NCBI GenBank assembly: GCA_900315795.1 | Contig: ONAM01000005.1 | Span: 1-60,577, forward strand | DNA from: Candidatus Avelusimicrobium caledoniensis | GTDB lineage: Bacteria > Elusimicrobiota > Elusimicrobia > Elusimicrobiales > Elusimicrobiaceae | Direction of reading: 5' to 3' | Length of the DNA stretch: 60,577 bases | Shown here: positions 51,838 to 59,867 of the stretch, piece by piece | Layout of the letters: the number at the start of each line of letters is the position of its first letter | How positions within the stretch are numbered: position 1 is the first letter of the stretch | Position numbers and translations under genes: made by a program | The notes under the pieces: generated by a model | Databases searched by the model: none | Seen by the model: the letters and a program-made list of their open reading frames with translations, nothing else | What the model was told of the DNA's origin: nothing

Positions 51838-53292
51838 ATGGGAGAAAAAAATCAATCTGCCGCCAAACTGGGCGTAATCGGTTTAGCGTGTATTGTGATT
51901 AGTTCCATGGTTGGGGGCGGGGTTTTCTCCCTCCCCCAAAACATGGCGGCCGGGGCCAGCGCGGGAGCGGTGTTACTCGCGTGGGTAATTACCGGCGTGG
52001 GGATGTATTTTATCGCCAATACGTTTAGCGTACTCTCGCGCGTAAAACCGGATTTGACGTCGGGTATTTATATGTATGCACGCGACGGTTTCGGGCCGTA
52101 CGTCGGCTTTACCATTGGTTGGGGGTATTGGCTGTGCCAAATCTTTGGCAACGTAGGATATGCCGTTATTACCATGGACGCGCTCAATTACTTTTTCCCC
52201 CCGCATTTCGCGGGCGGAAATAATTTGTTGTCCATTGTGTGCGGCTCGGTGCTTATCTGGGTTTTTAACTGGGTGGTATTGCGCGGCGTTAAACAAGCGG
52301 CGATTTTAAACGTCATCGGTACGATTGGTAAATTGGTGCCGTTACTTACGTTTTGTTTGATTATGCTACTGGCTTTCCATTGGGATAAATTTGACACCAA
52401 CTTTTGGGGTCATTTAATGGAAAACGGCAAATCGCTGGGCAGTTTGCCTGCGCAACTAAAAAGCACCATGCTCGTCACGCTGTGGGCATTTATCGGCATT
52501 GAAGGGGCGGTGGTATTATCCAACCGCGCCAAAAGCCAAGCGGCGGTAAGCAAAGCGACGTTCTTAGGTTTTGTGGGTTGTTTAGTCATTTATATCGGGC
52601 TGTCCGTGCTTCCGTTTGGGTTTTTGTCGCAAGCGGAAATTGCCAATGTAGCCAACCCGTCCACGGCGGGCGTTTTGGCAAAAGTCGTCGGGCCGTGGGG
52701 CGCGGTGTTTATGAACTGCGGGCTTTTGATTGCGGTGCTTTCGTCGTGGCTGGCGTGGACGATGATTGCCGCCGAAGTGCCCGCCGCTGCGGCTGAAAAC
52801 GGTACGTTCCCTAAAATTTTCGCCAAACAAAATGACGCGGGCGCGCCGTGCGTTTCGTTGTGGATTACCAGCGCGATTATGCAACTGGCAATTTTAATGG
52901 TCTATTTTTCCAACAACGCGTGGAACACCATGCTTTCTATCACGGGCGTTATGGTGCTCCCGGCGTATTTGGCGAGTACCGGCTATTTATGGAAACTGGT
53001 GGAAGACGGCGAATATGCCAAAATTACTTCTACCGGGCGTGCCGCCGCGCTGTTTACGTCTATTATGGGCACGGCGTATGCGGTGTGGCTCTTGTACGCG
53101 GCCGGGGTAAAATACCTGTTTATGGCGGTAATTTTCCTGGCGGTGGGTATCCCGGTGTTTATGCGCGCTCGGCGTGAACAAGCCCCGGATAAACCGGTGT
53201 TTAGCGGCGGCGAAAAAGTAGTTGTAACGCTACTGGTTATTTTTGCCGTTGCCGCATTGTGCATGATGTGCCGCGGACATATACACGTGTAA
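51838..53292 (+). CDS. aaxC: Arginine/agmatine antiporter (AaxC-like, APC family)
   Basis: A 484-residue 12-helix permease of the basic amino-acid/polyamine antiporter family. Helix 1 has the unwound-substrate motif GGGVFSLPQN; SGIYMYARDGFGPYVGF and WAFIGIEGAVVLS (helix 6) follow. It would exchange external arginine for internal agmatine. The ATG at 51838 has the SD GGGGGAT. Last gene of the operon, terminator at 53316. Confidence 0.87.
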   Translation: MGEKNQSAAKLGVIGLACIVISSMVGGGVFSLPQNMAAGASAGAVLLAWVITGVGMYFIANTFSVLSRVKPDLTSGIYMYARDGFGPYVGFTIGWGYWLCQIFGNVGYAVITMDALNYFFPPHFAGGNNLLSIVCGSVLIWVFNWVVLRGVKQAAILNVIGTIGKLVPLLTFCLIMLLAFHWDKFDTNFWGHLMENGKSLGSLPAQLKSTMLVTLWAFIGIEGAVVLSNRAKSQAAVSKATFLGFVGCLVIYIGLSVLPFGFLSQAEIANVANPSTAGVLAKVVGPWGAVFMNCGLLIAVLSSWLAWTMIAAEVPAAAAENGTFPKIFAKQNDAGAPCVSLWITSAIMQLAILMVYFSNNAWNTMLSITGVMVLPAYLASTGYLWKLVEDGEYAKITSTGRAAALFTSIMGTAYAVWLLYAAGVKYLFMAVIFLAVGIPVFMRARREQAPDKPVFSGGEKVVVTLLVIFAVAALCMMCRGHIHV

Positions 53293-53315
53293 GAGTTATT
53301 AGACGGTAGAGAAAA

Positions 53316-53350
53316 AACAGGCCCGAAGAATTTTCTTCGGGCCTGTCTTT
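53316..53350. terminator. Bidirectional terminator between aaxC and pilin
   Basis: Stem CAGGCCCGAAG / CTTCGGGCCTG with A6 before it and CTTTTAA after it. Confidence 0.8.
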
Positions 53351-53859
53351 TAATATCTCCAACCAATATAATGATTTTCTGAGACAACGTCGGGCGAGTT
53401 TTTGCCTGTTTCCGCTCTGCAAATTTGAGAAGAAAATGATGTTACTGTGGCAGCCGAATACATGGCGTAGCACAGGGTGCGTGCTCCCTCTGGATTGTTG
53501 GAAAACATCTTTTGGTAGCGTATTTTGATTTGTGTGTTTTCGCAGTAAACGCCTTTATTTCCATCAGGATTGTGTAAAAGATAGCAAGAAACATTAGGCA
53601 TCGGACAGCGTCGGTTTTCCTGTGAGGTGCAACCGGACAAATCTACATCTAATTCGTCAAAATTCATTGTGTAACTTCCGTTGGCCATATAATATACTTC
53701 TGCGGCTTCGGCAATGCTTTTTGTTAAATTTTTTAAGGTAGCAAACCGACTTTTATATACAGCCATTTTATACTGCGGCAACGCTACCGCCGCCAAAATG
53801 CCGATAATAAGTACAACAACTAAAAGTTCAATAAGCGTAAATGCTTGTTTGTTTTTCAT
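53350..53859 (-). CDS. Type IV pilin / pseudopilin-like prepilin
   Basis: A 169-residue prepilin: leader MKNKQA, standard helix with VALPQYKMAVYKSRFATLKN. First subgroup with CTSQENRRCPMPNVSC, CYAMYSAATVTSFSSQIC and RAETG near the end, closely related to pilins 119 and 27825. SD AAGGAG. Its stop lies within the bidirectional terminator. Confidence 0.9.
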   Translation of the reverse strand: MKNKQAFTLIELLVVVLIIGILAAVALPQYKMAVYKSRFATLKNLTKSIAEAAEVYYMANGSYTMNFDELDVDLSGCTSQENRRCPMPNVSCYLLHNPDGNKGVYCENTQIKIRYQKMFSNNPEGARTLCYAMYSAATVTSFSSQICRAETGKNSPDVVSENHYIGWRY

Positions 53860-53896
53860 GAAAAAGCTCCTTGGTTGTTTTTTTTACTGTCCCTTT

Positions 53897-53924
53897 ATTA
53901 TCGTTTTTTTTTTTGATCTGTCAA
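53897..53924 (-). promoter_or_regulatory. Poly-A spacer promoter of pilin 53350
   Basis: Minus strand: TTGACA (53919-53924), GATC, A11, C, GATAAT (53897-53902); spacer 16 bp. Confidence 0.8.
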
Positions 53925-54026
53925 CCCCCTCTCCGCTTTTTAACGGCTCGCTATTGGGCGGAGTAACGGCGACAACTATTTGCTTGCCGTGTGTCAAAAT
54001 GTTACTATGCAAGAAAGGAGATAACT

Positions 54027-54755
54027 ATGAGCGATTTTCAAGAGACAGTTAAACTGATCAAAAATGCGTCCTACGGGGTTGTTTTTACCGGGGCGGGAAT
54101 TAGTGTGGAAAGCGGTATCGCGCCGTTTACGGGCGCGGGCGGGCTGTGGAATCAGTACGACCCGAAATATATTGAAATCAATTTCTTTATGACTAACCCG
54201 CAGGAAAGTTGGCGCGAGATGAAGAAGATTTTCTTTAACGATATGCACGACGCTACGCCCAACAAAGCGCACGAAATCGTGGCGGAGCTTGAAAAGCGCG
54301 GCAACGTCAAAGGCGTCATCACGCAAAATATTGACGGACTTCACCAAAAAGCGGGCAGTAAAAACGTGCAGGAATTTCACGGGACGATTTACACGCTTTC
54401 ATGTGTGCGTTGCGGCAAGCAATACAATTTAACGGATATTGATTTGTCGCAAGATCCGCCGTGTTGCAATTGCGGCGGCGTACTAAAACCCAACTTTGTG
54501 TTTTACGGCGAAGGGATCCCCCCCGCCGCGTACCAAAATTCGCTTGAAATGGCGCAAAATTGCGACGTGATGCTTGTGGTGGGAACGGCCGGGCAAGTGA
54601 TGCCCGCGTGCGGAATGCCGATGGTAGCCAAAGAATTTGGTGCGAAAATTATTGAAGTAAACCCGCAACCGTCGTCGTTTACCAATTCTATAACCGATTA
54701 TTATTTCCCGCAGAAAGCGACGGAATTTTTTGCCGCACTGGAAAAAGAGTTGTAG
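54027..54755 (+). CDS. cobB: Sir2-family NAD-dependent protein deacylase
   Basis: A 242-residue sirtuin. NAD motif GAGISVESGIAPFTG near residues 21-35, TQNIDGLHQKAG with the catalytic HG (EFHGTIY), and a zinc ribbon CVRC ... CCNC. The conserved Arg of the DFRG/PFRG motif is Thr here (PFTG). SD AAAGGAG at the ATG. It removes acyl groups from protein lysines using NAD. A single gene. Confidence 0.92.
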   Translation: MSDFQETVKLIKNASYGVVFTGAGISVESGIAPFTGAGGLWNQYDPKYIEINFFMTNPQESWREMKKIFFNDMHDATPNKAHEIVAELEKRGNVKGVITQNIDGLHQKAGSKNVQEFHGTIYTLSCVRCGKQYNLTDIDLSQDPPCCNCGGVLKPNFVFYGEGIPPAAYQNSLEMAQNCDVMLVVGTAGQVMPACGMPMVAKEFGAKIIEVNPQPSSFTNSITDYYFPQKATEFFAALEKEL

Positions 54756-54767
54756 GAGAAAATGGGG

Positions 54768-56195
54768 TTAGTCCCTTAGGTTCATCGGTGAGTGTTCTCT
54801 CCACCGGATATCCGCGCCGGACAACTTGATGAGTTCCGGATCGTTAAATTGAATAATAGGAGTTCGGACAAATTGGAGAGAGGTGGCAATATCAAAATTC
54901 GTTCCTTCAAGATTCCAACTGTTATTTTTCCACTCAAGCCCCGGAACAAAGGATATGACGCGGGTTTTCGGTCCGGCGAGAGCATCTCCCAGAGAATAAG
55001 GTTGTGAATATTCCACGTGTGCTCCTCCGGCGTAGATGATAAGCAGAGCATCGGGGTGGTCTTGGTGGACCTGTTCAATAGTTTTTAGGAAACGCGCATT
55101 ACGTAACCGTACCCCTTCCAGTGAACCTACCCACGTATGTGAAGCGTCCAATTGGTTAATTTTATCCAGTTCTGTTTTTTCTGCAATATTGCTGGAAAAA
55201 TCGTTGAACATAAAATCCGGTTCAAGTCCAATGACGGGAATGCCCAGCTGTCGGAAGTGTTCCCAAAAAGGTTTGTAGGCAATCATATCTCCGGTTAACG
55301 GAGTAGAAGTTTCCCACACGATTCCTTCCGGTAAAAATTCGGTCAGTATAATAATTTTGCGTTCCGGTTGGGCGAAATAGTGAAGATACCGGATAAACCG
55401 CAAGATTTGTGCTTTTGTATCTATGCGATAATGACATTCCCCCAATAATAAATACGAAAGATCTTTTGGAAGTTGGGCTGCTATCCAAGGAAGGTCTTGA
55501 TCGGAGGTATGAGTGATAGGAGTTCTATCCTGTTTGAAATCATTAAGTCGCTGGCCTATTTCTTGGTACCAAGTAACAAGTTGAGGATACCACTTGGCTT
55601 GTTCGCGGTTGTTGCGTGCCAAAAAATATAAACTCAACTGTTCTGGTTTTTGCAGATAGGGTACTTGCGGATAGAGATTTTTAGCCGGCTCCGTTAAATT
55701 TTGAGAAAGAGCTATTCCATTGCGTAACTTAATTGGCGAAAATTGCGGGTGAATTGTGGGAGAATTAGCGAGCACTTGTTCAAAAAGTTCACTAGAGGTT
55801 TGGACGCGTCTTATAAGCGTTTGGGTAATTCGGGCGGATTGTTCCGGCGAAATCGGTGCCGCAAAGCGTTCCATCTGGCGGTTGCGGAAAGAGGGCCCTT
55901 GCGGGGAAACGGTTGGGTTTGCCGCCGCTGCGCCCGGCAGGTTTGATAAAGTTGTGGCGGTCAATCCGGCGGTAGGGACTGCTGTTACGTTTGATAAATT
56001 AGGCACCACCGAGGTTGTTATACCGTTAGACAGCGTGAAATGGGTATGGGTCTGTATTTTTGGTAATTCCAATATAGGTTTGTGCGAGAGTGCCGCTTTG
56101 CCCGCTTTTACTATCGCACCGGAACGCCCCCCTTGTGCGCACAAGGGATACGCAAAAAATAGCAACAATGCAGATAATGTAAATAATCGTTTCAT
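54768..56195 (-). CDS. ChaN/EreA-fold secreted protein, paralogue 2
   Basis: A 475-residue protein with a signal peptide (ends LCAQ). An extra N-terminal region (residues 25-165) rich in Thr, Pro, Ala and Asn is absent from the other paralogues. The shared C-terminal domain has DLPWIAAQLP, SYLLLGECH, LTEFLPEG, IPVIGLE and YAGGAHVEYSQPYS. A metal-, haem- or ester-related function is possible. No SD; the ATG is reached from an AT-rich leader. The upstream element at 56268-56312 is shared with the other two. Confidence 0.66.
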   Translation of the reverse strand: MKRLFTLSALLLFFAYPLCAQGGRSGAIVKAGKAALSHKPILELPKIQTHTHFTLSNGITTSVVPNLSNVTAVPTAGLTATTLSNLPGAAAANPTVSPQGPSFRNRQMERFAAPISPEQSARITQTLIRRVQTSSELFEQVLANSPTIHPQFSPIKLRNGIALSQNLTEPAKNLYPQVPYLQKPEQLSLYFLARNNREQAKWYPQLVTWYQEIGQRLNDFKQDRTPITHTSDQDLPWIAAQLPKDLSYLLLGECHYRIDTKAQILRFIRYLHYFAQPERKIIILTEFLPEGIVWETSTPLTGDMIAYKPFWEHFRQLGIPVIGLEPDFMFNDFSSNIAEKTELDKINQLDASHTWVGSLEGVRLRNARFLKTIEQVHQDHPDALLIIYAGGAHVEYSQPYSLGDALAGPKTRVISFVPGLEWKNNSWNLEGTNFDIATSLQFVRTPIIQFNDPELIKLSGADIRWREHSPMNLRD

Positions 56196-56267
56196 AAAAT
56201 ATATGCTTGTACGGTTTTTACTTTAATTTACGTCCTAACTTTATTATAATGCTTGAGGGGCTAAATA

Positions 56268-56312
56268 GCATGGGCCAAAGGGCCTAGATCGGGTGTGTTT
56301 TAAGACCTAGGG
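56268..56312 (-). promoter_or_regulatory. Conserved element upstream of ChaN-like gene 2
   Basis: GGGCCAAAGGGCCTAGATCGGG followed by TTTTAAGACCTAGGG on the plus strand. Resembles the elements at 38134 and 58005; the inverted arms are less exact here. It lies 73 nt before the ATG, further than in the other two. A TATAAT follows on the minus strand. Confidence 0.5.
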
Positions 56313-56321
56313 AAAATGGAC

Positions 56322-56355
56322 AAAAAATACCGCCCGAAAAGGGCGGTATTTTTTT
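56322..56355 (-). terminator. Terminator after the DUF805 gene
   Basis: AAAAAATACCGCCC / GGGCGGTATTTTTTT with a 4-nt loop. Confidence 0.85.
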
Positions 56356-56368
56356 CCGGCAACTTAAA

Positions 56369-56686
56369 TTAGTTTTTGGACGGCAAGCAGTAGAGCACCA
56401 GTAATACGATCCAACCGATTACCGGCAACAACAGAAATAGCAAGAACCACGGGCTGAAACCACCGTCGCGCAAGCGGCGTGCCGCAATGGCTAAAGAGGG
56501 CAACAAAATCGCTAACGAGCAAATGTTGGAAATCATTACTCCGGTGTCGCCAAATAAACCGATGACGAACAAAATGATCCACACAAACAGTACATACAAC
56601 CAGTATTGTTTGCGGGTAGCGCGGCCTGCAAAATCAATATAGTGATTTTTAATCGGATCAACTAAATACGTCTTAAGTGCGTTCAT
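56369..56686 (-). CDS. DUF805-family small membrane protein
   Basis: A 105-residue protein with the DUF805 pattern: FAGRATRKQYWLYVLF, then AARRLRDGGFSPWFLL and three hydrophobic helices with GWIVLLVLYC. Uncharacterised inner-membrane family. SD GGAGAG upstream. Stands alone between two ChaN-like genes. Confidence 0.93.
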   Translation of the reverse strand: MNALKTYLVDPIKNHYIDFAGRATRKQYWLYVLFVWIILFVIGLFGDTGVMISNICSLAILLPSLAIAARRLRDGGFSPWFLLFLLLPVIGWIVLLVLYCLPSKN

Positions 56687-56827
56687 AACTCACTCTCCTT
56701 TTTTAAGTATTACTGCTACTGATAACATACCATAAAAAAGACACTCTTGCAAGTGAATTTATATTTAGAATTGTTACACACAATAGGCCGCCAGGAGCGT
56801 GGCGGCCCGGTAACCTAAAGGCAAAAT

Positions 56828-57973
56828 TTAATCACGCAATAGCGGCACTTTGATTTGCGCGTCAAAGCCGGCTAAGCGGACGAGTTTGGGATCGGTAAAT
56901 TTTAGTACACGCTGGGTAGCAAAATTACTGTTGGTAACTTGATCAAAAGGCGAGGTGTCCAGCATGTGCCGCCTATCGGGGCAATTCGGGTCGTACTGCG
57001 GATATATTCCGGCAACAAAGGTGGACGGCCCGGCCAATTTTTGACCTAGCGAGTGGGGACGGGAATAGGTAATATGGGCTTCTCCGGCGTAAATAACAAA
57101 TAAGGCGTTCGGGTATTTTTCCCGGTAGGAGCGTATCAATGCCAGCCAACGTTGGTTGCGCAGGCGCAGGGCTTCCGGCGAGGCCCAAATGATTTCTCCT
57201 TGGGCAGAAGCAGATAGCGTAAGATCTAAATTGTCTTCTACAAATTGGGGCTCTAATCCGATGACGGGAATATCTAGTATAGAGGCAAACTGCCAGGCGG
57301 GTATGTAGGAACGTAAACGCGGGCGTAAGTCCGGGTCACCCCAAATTTTCCCTTCCGGCAAAAATTCGGTAAACACAAATATTTCGCGTTGCGGCTGAAG
57401 TTCTTTAAGTTCCTCAAGCAGTTTAGCCACATTAAAAGCTATTTCCGGGAAACCGTGAATTTCGGCAATTAGCAAGTTGGATATTTGCGGGGAAATTTGC
57501 ATGGCCAGCCAGAACATATCTAATTCTTGCTCGTGCGTAATGTTTTGTTGATTTCGGAAAAAATCTTCAACATGTGTGCCTACATCTTGCAAATAGCGTT
57601 GATAAAAGGGCAGTTGTTTTGATAATTGCCGATTATTTTGCGCCAAAAAATAATTGGTCAGTTGGTTTTGGTTCGTCAAAAAAGGCGCTTGCGGGTACAG
57701 TGCTTTGGGTACGACCGGAATCTCTCCCGTTACGCGCACACCCGCCGTTGCTTGCAAAAACCGTTGTGCTTGCGGAAATTGATTTTGGGTTTGCACCGCT
57801 GTTATATAACTGCGCTGCACGCGACTTTCTAACGCACCGGATATTTGCCGGGCGTGTGCCGGAGCTTTCCAAAAATTCTTAACACCTTTGGCGGCTTGCT
57901 TGAGCGGCTGTGCCGAGCCAAACCCGGACAACAACACACACATCAGTCCCGCAGATATACATTTTCTAATCAT
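56828..57973 (-). CDS. ChaN/EreA-fold secreted protein, paralogue 3
   Basis: A 381-residue protein with signal peptide (ends GSA|Q). Same domain as the genes at 36990 and 54768: LLIAEIHGF (AExH in place of GExH), FTEFLPEG, IPVIGLE and YAGEAHITYSRPHS. The GExH Gly replaced by Ala may alter the active or binding site. TAGAAT lies 6 nt before the ATG and there is no SD. The conserved element is at 58005-58048. Confidence 0.66.
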   Translation of the reverse strand: MIRKCISAGLMCVLLSGFGSAQPLKQAAKGVKNFWKAPAHARQISGALESRVQRSYITAVQTQNQFPQAQRFLQATAGVRVTGEIPVVPKALYPQAPFLTNQNQLTNYFLAQNNRQLSKQLPFYQRYLQDVGTHVEDFFRNQQNITHEQELDMFWLAMQISPQISNLLIAEIHGFPEIAFNVAKLLEELKELQPQREIFVFTEFLPEGKIWGDPDLRPRLRSYIPAWQFASILDIPVIGLEPQFVEDNLDLTLSASAQGEIIWASPEALRLRNQRWLALIRSYREKYPNALFVIYAGEAHITYSRPHSLGQKLAGPSTFVAGIYPQYDPNCPDRRHMLDTSPFDQVTNSNFATQRVLKFTDPKLVRLAGFDAQIKVPLLRD

Positions 57974-57985
57974 ATTTATATTCTA
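57974..57985 (-). promoter_or_regulatory. -10-like box 6 nt before ChaN-like gene 3
   Basis: Minus strand: TAGAAT, ATAAAT, ATG. Confidence 0.35.
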
Positions 57986-58004
57986 GGATAAAACCGTAAA
58001 AATT

Positions 58005-58048
58005 GCGTGGGCCAAAAGGCCTATCCCGGATAGATTTTGGACCTAGGG
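58005..58048 (-). promoter_or_regulatory. Conserved element upstream of ChaN-like gene 3
   Basis: CCAAAA / TTTTGG arms (58012-58017 and 58035-58040) around GGCCTATCCCGGATAG, itself nearly palindromic. Same core as the elements at 38134 and 56268. Confidence 0.5.
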
Positions 58049-58052
58049 CAGA

Positions 58053-58085
58053 CGCAAAAAAGGCCGCCGGGAGTTCGGCGACCTT
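58053..58085 (-). terminator. Terminator after pfp
   Basis: Minus strand stem AGGTCGCCG / CGGCGGCCT followed by T6. Confidence 0.75.
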
Positions 58086-58105
58086 GACGGAAACCGCAGT
58101 TGCGG

Positions 58106-59791
58106 TTATTTTAGTTTTTTGCCTTGTTCCAACATCAGCGTATAGGTGGTGATGTCGGTTACTTCGGCAGGACCAAAAAACTGAATCGGACCGGGGAACA
58201 CGAATTGGTCTTGTTCTGCCCAGATCGTGCGGTTTTTGGCGAGGTATTTAAACGGCTCGCCTTTTAACTCCACGAGGGCTTTTTTGATGACCGGTTTTTC
58301 TTTGCCTTTGCGCCGTTCAATGTTCATCATCATCGTAAGCGGCACGCCGCCCACTTCCCAATCTTGCGCTTTGCGCGTTAATTTGCGCACGGACGAGAGA
58401 TAGCCCGAGCATTTGTTAAGAGCCAGCACGGCCGCGTTGTAGCCAAGCGCATAGGTGTAGTTGGCGTCAAACGTAGACGGTACCCCGCAGCGGCCTTCGT
58501 AGCCGAAGAAGTGGGTAATGGTTGCAAATTTGCCCGTGTATTTGCCCGCTTTTTTGAGTGCGGCCAGTTCTGTTTTAATCATTTCAACGAGCAATTTTTC
58601 CGTCTCAATTAAAGACACTTGCACGTTGCCGTGCGGGTCGCGGTCCAACATGAGTTGGCGGGCGATGCCGTCGGGCAGAGAGCGCATTAAATCAGCCAGT
58701 TTTTTAGGAAGTTTGGCTAAGATAAATTCTTTTTTCTGGGCCGGGGTGGCGAGTTTAGCTAGTGCGGCTTCGTGGTCGGCTAAAGCGTCATTAAGCGCGC
58801 CGATCAGTTCCTTCATTTCCGGGATAAACTCAATGAGTCCTTCCGGTACGAGCACGATACCGTAATTTTTGCCCGCTTTGGCGCGTTTGACAATCAGGTC
58901 CACTAAGTTTTTGACCACTTGTTTAAGCGTCATTTTTTTAGCTAATACTTCTTCACCGACGAGCACGGCGTTGGGGTGTGTTTTTAAACCCACTTCCAAC
59001 GTAATGTGCGACGCACTGCGTCCCATCAAACGTACAAAGTGCCAATACTTGCGCGCGGAGTTCATGTCGCGCTCAATGTTGCCGACGAGCTCTGCGTAAA
59101 TTTTGGTAGCCGTATCAAACCCGAACGACGCTTCAATGTGTTCGTTTTTAAGGTCGCCGTCAATCGTTTTCGGCACGCCGATCACGCTGATATCTACGTG
59201 TTGTTGCTTTAAATATTCGGCAATTACGCACGCGTTGGTGTTGGAGTCGTCCCCCCCTACTACCACAAGCGCGTCCAATTTGTTTTTAATGAGATTGTTT
59301 TTTGCGGCGGTTAATTGTTCGTCCGTCTCAATTTTGGTACGGCCGGATTGAATTAAATCAAACCCGCCCGTGTTGCGGTACGCTTGCATAAGCGCCGGGG
59401 TGATTTCTACAAGTTTATTGTCCACAATTCCGCTGGGCCCGCCCAAAAAACCAAACAGTTTATTTTTGCTATTGGCCTTTTTAAGACCGTCTAATAAACC
59501 GCCGATGACGTTGTGTCCGCCCGGGGCTTGCCCGCCGGAAAGTACCACACCCACGCGCACAGCTTTTTTGCATAGTGCGGCATTGTTGCCTTTAACAAAT
59601 GTAACCGCCGGAAGGCCATACGTATTGGGGAAAATCTTTTTGACGGTGGCTTGGTCGGCTACCGATTTAGTAGGTTTGCCCAGTTTGGGTTTCACAAACG
59701 CCGGACCCTTTTTTAAGATGTTAGGGAGCACGGGCTGAAATTTGGCGCGGTGCTCTTGCAACGGTGAACAAGCACATTTTTTGACAGACAT
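58106..59791 (-). CDS. pfp: PPi-dependent 6-phosphofructokinase, long form
   Basis: A 561-residue phosphofructokinase. GGQAPGGHNVIGG near residue 85, VVGGDDSNTNACVIAEYL near 190 (GGDDS marks the pyrophosphate-using type, against GGDGS in ATP-using enzymes), PKTIDGDLKN and SLPDGIARQL near 370. It phosphorylates fructose-6-phosphate with PPi, reversibly, saving ATP in glycolysis. Length agrees with the long PFP group of Chlamydia, spirochetes and plants. SD AGGAGC. Single gene with terminator. Confidence 0.94.
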   Translation of the reverse strand: MSVKKCACSPLQEHRAKFQPVLPNILKKGPAFVKPKLGKPTKSVADQATVKKIFPNTYGLPAVTFVKGNNAALCKKAVRVGVVLSGGQAPGGHNVIGGLLDGLKKANSKNKLFGFLGGPSGIVDNKLVEITPALMQAYRNTGGFDLIQSGRTKIETDEQLTAAKNNLIKNKLDALVVVGGDDSNTNACVIAEYLKQQHVDISVIGVPKTIDGDLKNEHIEASFGFDTATKIYAELVGNIERDMNSARKYWHFVRLMGRSASHITLEVGLKTHPNAVLVGEEVLAKKMTLKQVVKNLVDLIVKRAKAGKNYGIVLVPEGLIEFIPEMKELIGALNDALADHEAALAKLATPAQKKEFILAKLPKKLADLMRSLPDGIARQLMLDRDPHGNVQVSLIETEKLLVEMIKTELAALKKAGKYTGKFATITHFFGYEGRCGVPSTFDANYTYALGYNAAVLALNKCSGYLSSVRKLTRKAQDWEVGGVPLTMMMNIERRKGKEKPVIKKALVELKGEPFKYLAKNRTIWAEQDQFVFPGPIQFFGPAEVTDITTYTLMLEQGKKLK

Positions 59792-59867
59792 GTTACGCTC
59801 CTAAAATATAGAAATAAGACTTCATCTATATTATACAAAAATGAGGTTGTGCGGCGGCAGTACAACG

